Positions 1-7,518 of a stretch of 64,000 nucleotides of DNA are shown piece after piece. The notes below the pieces were generated by a model, which was given only the letters and a program-made list of their open reading frames with translations, was not told where the DNA came from and did no database searches. This DNA is from Scleromatobacter sp038243995 (GTDB lineage: Bacteria; Pseudomonadota; Gammaproteobacteria; Burkholderiales; Burkholderiaceae_C). The stretch spans positions 46,789 through 110,788 of the forward strand of contig JBBRTV010000020.1 of the NCBI GenBank assembly GCA_038243995.1. Direction: 5' to 3'. The position numbers were made by a program, and so were the translations under genes. The stretch's first letter is position 1. Every line of letters begins with the position of its first letter.

Positions 1-588
1 GGTCGGCTCGTCGAGAAACAGCAGTTCGGGGTCGAGCGCGAGCGCGCGCGCGAGGGCGGCGCGCTGGTGCATGCCGCCCGAGAGTTCGGCCGGGTACTTG
101 AGCCCGGCTTCGGCCTCCAGCCCGGTGAGCGCGATCTTCCACGCGGCGATCTCGTCGATGAGCCGGTCGTCGAGCCGCGTGAATTCGCGCAGCGGCATGC
201 CGACGTTCTCGGCCACGGTCATCGACGCGAAGAGGCCGCCCTGCTGGAACATCACGCCGAGGCGGCGCCGCAGCGGCGCGGCGTCCCGGTCGGCGAGCGC
301 CAGGACGTCCACGTCCAACATGTGGATCGAGCCGCCGTCGGGCCGGTGCAGCAGGATCATCTCGCGCAGCAGGGTCGACTTGCCGCTGCCGCTGCCGCCG
401 ACGATGGCGAAGGTCTCGGCGCGCCGGATGTCGAGATCGAGCGCATCGTGCACGACGTGATCGCCGAAACAGGTCGTGAGGCCGCGGATCTCGATCGCAT
501 TGCCCGCGCCCGTGCGGTCGTCCTGCGCGCAGGCATCGGGGCGGGCGGCCTTTGCATCGATCTCTCGGGAAGGCGTGTCGTCCGTCAT
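1..588 (-). CDS. MlaF-like ABC transporter ATPase (partial, runs off window)
   Basis: Cytoplasmic ATPase of an Mla/Mce-type lipid transporter; 196 residues are visible and the C-terminus lies beyond base 1. Reading the minus strand from the ATG at 588 shows Walker A GGSGSGKST (residues 64-72), a Q-loop region VMFQQGG (112-118), signature LSGGMHQR (169-176) and Walker B LLFLDEP (189-195). The start lies one base past the stop of the permease gene, so the pair is almost certainly co-transcribed and translationally coupled. The short insertion between Q-loop and signature fits the MlaF family. An MCE-domain protein would be expected next, outside the window. Family call is strong; lipid substrate is inferred. 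Confidence 0.88.
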   Translation of the reverse strand, partial: MTDDTPSREIDAKAARPDACAQDDRTGAGNAIEIRGLTTCFGDHVVHDALDLDIRRAETFAIVGGSGSGKSTLLREMILLHRPDGGSIHMLDVDVLALADRDAAPLRRRLGVMFQQGGLFASMTVAENVGMPLREFTRLDDRLIDEIAAWKIALTGLEAEAGLKYPAELSGGMHQRAALARALALDPELLFLDEPT

Positions 589-589
589 C

Positions 590-1738
590 TCATAGATCCA
601 GCATGCTGAACGCGACGGAGAACAGCGCGTCGGCGACGATGACGAGAAAGATCGACTGCACGACGGCGCGCGTCGTCTGCGTGCCGACGCTGTCGGCGCC
701 GTCGCGCGTGCGCAGCCCCTGGAAGCAGCCTACGATCGCGATGATCGCGGCGAACACCGGCGCCTTGCCGATCCCCAGCAGCAAGGTGCCGAGATCGATC
801 GCGTGCGGAAGGCGATCCATGAACTCGGCGTAGTCGACGCCGAGTCGTCCCTTGGCCATGATCATCCCGCCGGCGACGCCCAGCACGTCGGAGAACATCG
901 TCAGCAAGGGCAGCACCAGCAGCAGGGCGAAGACGCGCGGCAGCACCAGCATCTCGATCGGCGGGATGCCGAGTGCGCGCAACGCATCGACCTCTTCCGT
1001 CACCACCATGGTTCCCAACTGGGCCGCATAGGCCGCACCCGAACGTCCCGCCACGATGATCGCCGTCACCAGCGGCGCGAATTCGCGCAGCATCGAGAGG
1101 CCGACCAGGTCGACGACGAACACGTTGGCGCCGTAGCGCTCCAGCTGGCCGGCGCCCTGGTAGGCGACGACGACGCCCATCAGCAGGGACAACAACCCGA
1201 CGATAGGCAGCGCACTCAGGCCGGCGATGCCGACGTGGTGCAGGAAGGGTCGCCAGCGCATCCTGGCCGGCGTCCGTATCGTCGCCAGCACCGTCATCGC
1301 GCACTCGCCGAGCAGTGCGAGCAGCGCGCGCATTTCGGCGAGTGCGTCCAGGGTCGAGTGCCCGATGCGCGCCAGCAGCGGCGGCAGCGCGGGCGTCGCG
1401 GGCACCGGCGTCGGCCCCTGCTTCTCGATGCGTTCGAGCAGGCGCAGGTGCGCGGGCTTCCAGCCGCGCCATTCGGCCGCGGCCGGGGGCCGCCCCGCCG
1501 GCTCCAGCTGCGCGAGCCAGCGGGCGATCACCATCGCGCCGACGCTGTCGAGCGCGTCGACCTTGGAGCCGTCGATCAGGCGTGGGCCCGCGGCGCCGGC
1601 CTGCCGCGGTGGCGCCTCGATCTGCTGCGCCAATTCGCCGATGCCCAGCGCCGTCCAGTGGCCTGACAGCGCCCACGTGGCCGGGGCGACGAAATCCATC
1701 GCCGCCGGCGTGGGCGCCATCGGCCGGTCGTCGTTCAT
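590..1738 (-). CDS. MlaE-family lipid ABC permease with N-terminal STAS-like extension
   Basis: Inner-membrane permease of a phospholipid (Mla/Mce) transporter, 382 aa. The C-terminal ~260 residues are a typical MlaE domain: several hydrophobic helices and the conserved stretch around SGAAYAAQLGTM and EEVDALRALGI. About 120 residues precede it; their pattern (SKVDALDSVGAMVIARWL) looks like a STAS/MlaB-type domain fused to the permease rather than a separate MlaB protein. The MlaF-like ATPase follows with a one-base gap. The upstream exported protein and PLD lipoprotein are on the same strand, 77 bp away. Permease identity is firm; the STAS label rests on pattern only. Confidence 0.88.
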   Translation of the reverse strand: MNDDRPMAPTPAAMDFVAPATWALSGHWTALGIGELAQQIEAPPRQAGAAGPRLIDGSKVDALDSVGAMVIARWLAQLEPAGRPPAAAEWRGWKPAHLRLLERIEKQGPTPVPATPALPPLLARIGHSTLDALAEMRALLALLGECAMTVLATIRTPARMRWRPFLHHVGIAGLSALPIVGLLSLLMGVVVAYQGAGQLERYGANVFVVDLVGLSMLREFAPLVTAIIVAGRSGAAYAAQLGTMVVTEEVDALRALGIPPIEMLVLPRVFALLLVLPLLTMFSDVLGVAGGMIMAKGRLGVDYAEFMDRLPHAIDLGTLLLGIGKAPVFAAIIAIVGCFQGLRTRDGADSVGTQTTRAVVQSIFLVIVADALFSVAFSMLDL

Positions 1739-1815
1739 GATCGCGCGGCGTCGGCGTGCGCCTTGGCGCCAGCGCCTTCCACCATTGCGGATGAGACCGG
1801 CCGCGGCATCGCCAT

Positions 1816-2751
1816 TCAGCGTTTCGCTTCGACGCGCTTCATGGCGAGGTAGTCCGCCTTCTCGAGTTCATGCAGCTGGCGCGGATAGCGCTCGGTGGCA
1901 TCGAACCAGTCTGCCAGGCGTTTTTCCAGTTGCGCCGGCGCGGGGGCGCCGACATAGTCGTCGATCGCGAGGTAGTAGCGCATTGTGTTGCGCTCGACGA
2001 GGCCGCGCACCCCGCCGACATACTCGGGATGGCCGTCGGCGTCCTGGCCGGCGACGCTGAAGCCGACCTTTTCGCTGCCGACGGTCGCCAGGTAAGTGCT
2101 CATCGCGACGCGCGCGGTGAGCCCGAAGCCATAGGCGTAGCTCATGTACAGGATGGTGTGGGTCGCGTCGAGCGGCATGGCTTCGACGGCGATGCGGTAG
2201 TCCTTCGTGCCGAGCGGGCCGTCATGCGAACTCAATCCGGCCTTGAGGTAATCGGCGCCAGCGCTGTCCAGCTTGTAGTCGAAGTGCAGGCGATAAGCCT
2301 GTTCGACGGGCTGGTCGTACTTGCGTCCGAGCGCCATGTCGAGGCCGTCGGGCAGCGCATGGCACATCTTGACGTTCAGGTGGAGGATCAGGATCGAGCA
2401 CCAATTCCCGGTTCCCTGCAGCGCCTTCTGCACCATGGCGTACGGCTGGTCGACCCGCGCATAGACATCGCCCTGGAGGTGGTCGGAATCCTGTGTCGAT
2501 TCGAGCACCAGCGGCCGCCCGTAGGCGTTGCGCGCGAGCTTGTCCTTGAGCGCGTCGTAACGCGCCTTCAGGGCCACGGCCCCGGCCGAGGGCAGGGCGG
2601 GGGCCATCGCCGCCGACGCGGCCTCCTGGGCACGTACCGGAGAGAGCGCCAGGGCGGCCGTCGAGACGGCCAAGGCGGCCACGACACTCTTGAATGGGTT
2701 GCGGGCGGGGCGAACCTGCGCCGCGGCGGAGGAAAGCGAACGGAATTTCAT
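1816..2751 (-). CDS. Exported protein of unknown function
   Basis: 311 aa. The N-terminus has a basic segment, a hydrophobic stretch of about 16 residues and an AQA-like cut site near residue 42, so export to the periplasm is likely. The mature part has an LQGDVYARVDQPYAMVQKAL segment followed by a conserved-looking NWCSILILHLNVKMCH with two cysteines. I do not recognise a named family; the layout is loosely reminiscent of START/SRPBCC lipid-binding proteins, which is speculation. Its ATG overlaps the stop of the upstream phospholipase-D gene (ATGA), and the Mla-type permease follows 77 bp later, so a role in envelope lipid handling is plausible. The open frame continues far upstream through the PLD gene, but that part is in the wrong frame for it. 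Confidence 0.7.
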   Translation of the reverse strand: MKFRSLSSAAAQVRPARNPFKSVVAALAVSTAALALSPVRAQEAASAAMAPALPSAGAVALKARYDALKDKLARNAYGRPLVLESTQDSDHLQGDVYARVDQPYAMVQKALQGTGNWCSILILHLNVKMCHALPDGLDMALGRKYDQPVEQAYRLHFDYKLDSAGADYLKAGLSSHDGPLGTKDYRIAVEAMPLDATHTILYMSYAYGFGLTARVAMSTYLATVGSEKVGFSVAGQDADGHPEYVGGVRGLVERNTMRYYLAIDDYVGAPAPAQLEKRLADWFDATERYPRQLHELEKADYLAMKRVEAKR

Positions 2752-4139
2752 AGCCAATATTCCCATATCCCCGCGGTGATTTCCTGTATCCGTTCCTTCA
2801 GCGTGCGGCGCTCCCATTGTTCGAGCGTCAGCTGCTCGGACTGCTGGAGGTCGTTCTGGAAGGCGGCACGCATCTGGTCGCCGAACGCGGCACTCAGCAC
2901 GATGGCGTCGATCTCGTCGTTGTGCAGGAAGCTGCGCCAGTCGAGGTTGGTCGAACCGACTGCGCTCCAGACGCCGTCGATCAGCGTCGTCTTCGCGTGC
3001 AGCAACGCGCCCTTGCGCTGGTAGATCCTGACGCCGACCTTCATCAGTCGGCCATAGTGCCGACGACCGGCGCTTATCACCAGCCACGAGTCGCTCACGC
3101 TGGGCAGCAGCAACTGCACGTCGACTCCCCGCTTCGACGCCTCCTCGAGCGCCGTCAGCAACTGCGGATCTGGATCGAAATAGGCGTTCGCGAGCAGGAT
3201 CGAGGTCGACGCGCTGCGAATCGCCGAAACCAGCGTCGCGTAGATCTGGCTGTAGGGCTCGGTGGGCGTGCCGCCGATGGCGCGCACGACGGCATCGCCG
3301 CGGCGCTCGATCTGCGGAAAGTAATTCGCGGTCGCCAGGGGCCTGCCCTTCTGCCGCTCCCAGGTGTCCATGAAGAGCTTCTGGAAGTCCGCGACCACCG
3401 GGCCCTCGATCTGCAGGTCGGTGTCGCGCCAGGGCACCTTCTGACCGGGCCGCTGTCTCGAGCTTTTGCTGAACGAGCCGCCCGAATAGACGCTGCTGAT
3501 GTTGATGCCGCCGACGAAGGCGATCTTGCCGTCGATGACCGTCAGTTTGCGGTGATCGCGCTGGTTGATCTCCCAGCCCTCGCGCGACTTCATCGGGTCG
3601 ATCGGGTTGAATTCGAGTGCGTTGATGCCGTGCGAACGGAGATTGTCGAAGAAGGCCTTGGGTGTGCCGAGCGAGCCGACGCTGTCGTAGATCAGGTTGA
3701 CGACCACCCCGCGCGCCTGCGCCGCGAGGAGTTCCGCGGCGAAGCGCTGGCCGACTTCGTCGTCCTCGATGATGTAGCTTTCCATGTCTATGGAGTTGGT
3801 CGCCCCGGCCATCGCCGCATAGAGCGCCTGGTAGGTTGCCGGGCCATCCTGCAGCAGCGTGACCTTGTTGCCCGCCGACAGCGGCGTGCCGACGATCTCC
3901 TGCTCGTACGCGAGGTGCCGTTCGAAGATGTCGGTGTCCTGCCCGGCGGCCTCGAGGCGCGCCAGCACCTGCTTGCGCCGCGCCTCCGACAACGGGCCGT
4001 GGGAGCCGTCGATGCGCACGACGGCATCCGCGGCCTGCGCGTCCTCGGGCAGGAGCGTGGGCAGCGTGGCGCACGCGCCCAGCACCGCGAGCGACAACGC
4101 GCCCGCAACTCGAGTCAGGAATCTGGAAACGACATGCAT
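2748..4139 (-). CDS. Phospholipase D / cardiolipin synthase-like lipoprotein
   Basis: 463 aa from the ATG at 4139, chosen because it gives a lipoprotein signal ending LGAC (Cys23); an upstream ATG at 4256 would add 39 low-complexity residues. It has the two HKD motifs of the PLD superfamily: H196-x-K198-x4-D203 followed by GKIAFVGG, and H381-x-K383-x4-D388 followed by a GSTNLDWRS-type tail. The family hydrolyses or transfers phosphatidyl groups; members of this layout are often annotated cardiolipin synthase, but lipid anchoring suggests an envelope phospholipase/transphosphatidylase. The next gene starts inside its stop codon. Confidence 0.85.
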   Translation of the reverse strand: MHVVSRFLTRVAGALSLAVLGACATLPTLLPEDAQAADAVVRIDGSHGPLSEARRKQVLARLEAAGQDTDIFERHLAYEQEIVGTPLSAGNKVTLLQDGPATYQALYAAMAGATNSIDMESYIIEDDEVGQRFAAELLAAQARGVVVNLIYDSVGSLGTPKAFFDNLRSHGINALEFNPIDPMKSREGWEINQRDHRKLTVIDGKIAFVGGINISSVYSGGSFSKSSRQRPGQKVPWRDTDLQIEGPVVADFQKLFMDTWERQKGRPLATANYFPQIERRGDAVVRAIGGTPTEPYSQIYATLVSAIRSASTSILLANAYFDPDPQLLTALEEASKRGVDVQLLLPSVSDSWLVISAGRRHYGRLMKVGVRIYQRKGALLHAKTTLIDGVWSAVGSTNLDWRSFLHNDEIDAIVLSAAFGDQMRAAFQNDLQQSEQLTLEQWERRTLKERIQEITAGIWEYWL

Positions 4140-4343
4140 CGGGATCTTTTCTGGAGAGGAGGCTCTGCGCGAGCACGCACGACGCGATCGCCGCCGTCCG
4201 TTCGACGCAGCACCGCAGCGGGCTGGGGCAACTGGCGTGCCCGGGAGCGAAGGCACTCCGATTGTGGCCTATACACCTTCGCGCACGACTCGTCGGCGCG
4301 AGCCGTCTGCGCGGGGTGTCGGCAGCACCTGCACGCCCCTCCT

Positions 4344-4349
4344 TACAAT
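4344..4349 (+). promoter_or_regulatory. Candidate -10 element of purU (TACAAT)
   Basis: TACAAT lies only 8 bases before the purU ATG at 4358. A transcript starting 6-8 bases after it would have almost no 5' leader. No convincing -35 hexamer is visible 16-18 bases upstream (GGCAGC region). Confidence 0.4.
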
Positions 4350-4357
4350 GACGAACC

Positions 4358-5254
4358 ATGCAAGCTGCCCTTCCTCGCGAGCGCGAATTCGTCCTCCGGC
4401 TTTCGTGCCGCGATACCAAGGGCATCGTCCATGCCGTTTCGGGCCTGCTTTTCCAGGCCGGTTGCAACATCATCGATTCGCAGCAGTTCGGCGATCTGAT
4501 CGGCCCCGGCGCCACCGGACGCTTCTTCATGCGCGTGCATTTCGAGGCCCCGCCGCAGCTTGCCGACGTCGCGACGCTGGCTCGCCGGCTCTCCAACGTA
4601 CGCCAGCAGTTCGAGATGGACGCCCAGTTGCATGCCCTCGCACGCCGCCCGCGCGTCCTGCTGATGGTCAGCCAGCACGGCCACTGCCTGAACGACCTGC
4701 TGTTTCGCTGGCACAGCGGCCAGCTGGACATCGACATCCCGGCCATCGTCTCGAACCACGCGGCCTTCGCCGACCTGGCGGCCGGCTACGGCCTCGCGTT
4801 CCACCACCTGCCGCTCGCGGCGGGCGCGAGCGCGGACGCGAAGCGCGCGCAGGAGCGCCAGATCGAAGCGATCGTCGCCCGCGAGGCGATCGACCTCGTG
4901 GTGCTGGCGCGCTACATGCAGATCCTGTCGCCCGAGCTGTGCGGCGCGCTCGACGGCCGCGCCATCAATATCCATCACAGCTTCCTGCCCAGCTTCAAGG
5001 GTGCCAAGCCGTACTACCAGGCACATGACCGCGGCGTGAAGCTGATCGGCGCGACCGCGCACTACGTGACGGCCGACCTCGACGAGGGGCCCATCATCGA
5101 GCAGGACGTGGAGCGCGTGGACCACACCTCCACGCCCGAGGACATCACGGCGATCGGTCGCGACGTGGAATGCGTGGTGCTCGCGCGCGCGGTGCGCTGG
5201 CACGTCGAGCACCGCGTGCTGCGCAACGGCCGCAAGACGGTGGTGTTCAACTAG
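4358..5254 (+). CDS. purU: Formyltetrahydrofolate deformylase PurU
   Basis: 298 aa, the usual length. It hydrolyses 10-formyl-THF to formate and THF, supplying formate for PurT and balancing one-carbon pools in the cytoplasm. An N-terminal ACT domain (about residues 8-90, starting FVLRLSCRDTKGIVHAVSG) is followed by a formyltransferase domain carrying ARYMQILSPELCG and NIHHSFLPSFKGAKPY, the PurU/GART active-site strand with its catalytic His. An NTF2-like gene begins 9 bases after the stop. Confidence 0.95.
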   Translation: MQAALPREREFVLRLSCRDTKGIVHAVSGLLFQAGCNIIDSQQFGDLIGPGATGRFFMRVHFEAPPQLADVATLARRLSNVRQQFEMDAQLHALARRPRVLLMVSQHGHCLNDLLFRWHSGQLDIDIPAIVSNHAAFADLAAGYGLAFHHLPLAAGASADAKRAQERQIEAIVAREAIDLVVLARYMQILSPELCGALDGRAINIHHSFLPSFKGAKPYYQAHDRGVKLIGATAHYVTADLDEGPIIEQDVERVDHTSTPEDITAIGRDVECVVLARAVRWHVEHRVLRNGRKTVVFN

Positions 5255-5263
5255 GCCGAATCC

Positions 5264-5719
5264 ATGTCCCTGTCGAATCCGAAAGCTCGCGCGGCCGTGC
5301 TGATGGCTTCGCCCGACGATGCCGAAACCCGCTTCTACGAGGCGCTGCGCGACGGCGACCTCGATCGCGTGATGGCGGTCTGGGCCGACGACGACGAGAT
5401 CGTCTGCGTGCATCCCGGCGGCGCGCGCGTGGTCGGCATGCAGGCCGTGCGCGCCGCGTTCGAGGCGATCTTCGCGAGCGGCAACATCATCGTGCACCCC
5501 GAGCACGTCAAGCGCGTGCTGGCCATGGGCTGCGCGGTGCACAGCGTCCTCGAGCGCATCGATGTGATCACCCCCGAAGGGCCGCGCACCGGCTGGATCG
5601 TCGCCACCAACGTGTACGTGAAGACAGCGCAGGGCTGGCGCATGGTGGCCCACCACGCGAGCCCGGGCGCCGCCGACGAGTCGCACGAGATCGGCGAGAC
5701 GCCTTCCGTGCTGCATTGA
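5264..5719 (+). CDS. SnoaL/NTF2-like fold protein
   Basis: 151 aa with the cone-shaped NTF2/SnoaL-like pattern: an N-terminal helix (AETRFYEALRDGDLDRVMAV), then WADDDEIVCVHPGG, and a C-terminal GWRMVAHHASPG strand. Small proteins of this type bind or isomerise hydrophobic ligands or act as association domains; none of that can be read from sequence. It starts 9 bases after purU and is probably co-transcribed. ATG at 5264 is the only sensible start. Confidence 0.8.
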   Translation: MSLSNPKARAAVLMASPDDAETRFYEALRDGDLDRVMAVWADDDEIVCVHPGGARVVGMQAVRAAFEAIFASGNIIVHPEHVKRVLAMGCAVHSVLERIDVITPEGPRTGWIVATNVYVKTAQGWRMVAHHASPGAADESHEIGETPSVLH

Positions 5720-5808
5720 CCATTCGCAACCCGGAGGGCGAGCGGACGCGCCGACAAACTGATCAGGAACACCCTCTCCCTCTCACCGACACCTTCCGGG
5801 CGCGCCCG

Positions 5809-6867
5809 ATGACCGATCCGTCATCCTTCCCGTGGCCGGCCACGTATCGCGCACCGTGGTGGTTGCCCGGCGGACACCTGCAGACGATCTGGCCGGCGTT
5901 GATCTCCCGCGCCGTCGACGGCCCGGCACCCGTCTTTAGGCGCGAACGCTGGACGACGCCGGACGGCGATTTCATCGACGTCGATTTCCTCGTCGGCGCC
6001 GCCGCCGAGGCAGCGAAACCCCCATCCTCCGCCACCGCGCACGCAGCCGCGGCGAACTCCACGCGGACGCCCCTCCTGGTGCTGTTCCACGGCCTGGAGG
6101 GCTCGTCCGCGAGCGGCTATGCGCAAGCCTTCGCGTGCCTCGCGCGCGCCGCCGGCTGGTCCTACGTCGTGCCGCACTTTCGCGGCTGCTCCGGCGAGCT
6201 CAACCTCGCGCCGCGCGCCTACCATTCGGGCGACTACGAGGAGATCGACTGGATCCTCGCGCGGCTCGTCGATCGGCACGGCGGCCCGGTGTTCGCCGTC
6301 GGCATCTCGCTGGGCGGCAACATGCTCCTGCGCTGGGCCGAGGAGGCGGGCTTCCAGGCGGCGCGCAAGGCGCACGCGGTGGCGGCGGCGTGCTCGCCGG
6401 TCGATCTCGCCGCGGGCGGCCACGCGATCGGCCGCGGCTTCGGCCGCCACACGTACACGCCGATGTTCCTGCGCACGATGAAGCCGAAGGCGCTCGCCAA
6501 GCTGCGCCAGCATCCGGGCCTGTTCGACGAGCGCAGGCTGCTCGCGTCACGCGATCTCTACGAGTTCGACGACGTCTTCACCGCCCCGCTGCACGGTTTT
6601 CGCGGCACCGACGACTACTGGAAGCGCGCCTCGGCCAAGCCGCACCTGCGCGACATCCGCATTCCGGCGCTGGTGCTCAATGCGTTGAACGACCCCTTCG
6701 TGCCGGGCACGTCGCTGCCCTCGCAGGCCGAAGCCGGCCCTCACGTCACCCTGTGGCAGCCGCGGCACGGCGGGCACGTCGGCTTCGCCGGCGGCTCGTT
6801 TCCGGGCCATGCGTTCGAAATGCCGGCCGCCGTGTTCGGCTGGCTGGGCGAGCACAATCCGTCTTAG
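5809..6867 (+). CDS. YheT-family alpha/beta hydrolase
   Basis: 352 aa from the ATG at 5809. The N-terminal signature WWLPGGHLQTIWP is diagnostic for the YheT/ABHD1-3 esterase family. The nucleophile elbow is VGISLGGNML and the catalytic His probably lies in RHGGHVGF near the end. An Ala-rich linker of about 20 residues (near residue 65) is inserted between the first strand and the oxyanion region. Relatives act on lipid or short-chain esters; substrate unknown. Confidence 0.9.
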   Translation: MTDPSSFPWPATYRAPWWLPGGHLQTIWPALISRAVDGPAPVFRRERWTTPDGDFIDVDFLVGAAAEAAKPPSSATAHAAAANSTRTPLLVLFHGLEGSSASGYAQAFACLARAAGWSYVVPHFRGCSGELNLAPRAYHSGDYEEIDWILARLVDRHGGPVFAVGISLGGNMLLRWAEEAGFQAARKAHAVAAACSPVDLAAGGHAIGRGFGRHTYTPMFLRTMKPKALAKLRQHPGLFDERRLLASRDLYEFDDVFTAPLHGFRGTDDYWKRASAKPHLRDIRIPALVLNALNDPFVPGTSLPSQAEAGPHVTLWQPRHGGHVGFAGGSFPGHAFEMPAAVFGWLGEHNPS

Positions 6868-6950
6868 CCGGGCGCGACCTGGCGGGCGCGGCGCACAGGG
6901 CCCGCGCATTGCCCGGCACGGGTAACCCAACGGCAGACGAAGGAATCGAC

Positions 6951-7502
6951 ATGGACGACATGGTGCGCGCCGCCCTGAAGAAGTGGCCTGCGGTGCCGGC
7001 CTGCACGGGCTGGCTGGCGCTGGATGCACGCGGCGACTGGTACATGCGCGACGACCGCACGCAGGCCGCCGGCCCGTTCCCGGCTGCGAAAGGCAGCCGC
7101 ATCGAGCACCTGCAGTTGCGCGAGTTCATCGAGCGCAATTACGAAGCGACGCCGGACGGCGCGTGGTACTTCCAGAACGGCCCGCAGCGGGTCTACGTCG
7201 AGCTCGAGGCGGCGCCGCACGTGTGGCGCCTGCGTGCGGTCGCCGGCGCGGCGCCCGAAGTCCGCTCGCACGCCGGTCCGGCGGCCGCGGTCGAGTCGGC
7301 GTGGCTCGACGATCGCGACCGACTCTTCCTCGCTACCGACGCCGGCTTCGGCATCGTGCACACACAGGACATGGAGGCCGCCGCCGACGCCATAGAAGCC
7401 GGTCTTTGGCGCCCCGGGACGCTCGCGTTCGCGCAGATGCCGGACCGGTTCGGCTTCTGCCTGAGTCCGGCGCGGCAATGGGGGGCCCACCCGCCCCGCT
7501 GA
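6951..7502 (+). CDS. Conserved betaproteobacterial protein of unknown function
   Basis: 183 aa, soluble, no signal peptide. The N-terminus MDDMVRAALKKWPAVPACTG and the segment GWLALDARGDWYMRDDR match, from memory, a short Burkholderiales family known only as a DUF (probably DUF2946). AAGGAATC just upstream gives a good Shine-Dalgarno match for the ATG at 6951. It is convergent with the next gene, 16 bases away. No function can be assigned. Confidence 0.72.
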   Translation: MDDMVRAALKKWPAVPACTGWLALDARGDWYMRDDRTQAAGPFPAAKGSRIEHLQLREFIERNYEATPDGAWYFQNGPQRVYVELEAAPHVWRLRAVAGAAPEVRSHAGPAAAVESAWLDDRDRLFLATDAGFGIVHTQDMEAAADAIEAGLWRPGTLAFAQMPDRFGFCLSPARQWGAHPPR

Positions 7503-7518
7503 GCGGAACGACTCGGTT

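Noticed and set aside
1816..4746. A single 976-codon open frame
   Set aside because: Only the last 311 codons (from 2751) are a real protein; the rest is an out-of-frame reading of the PLD gene and of sequence antisense to purU.
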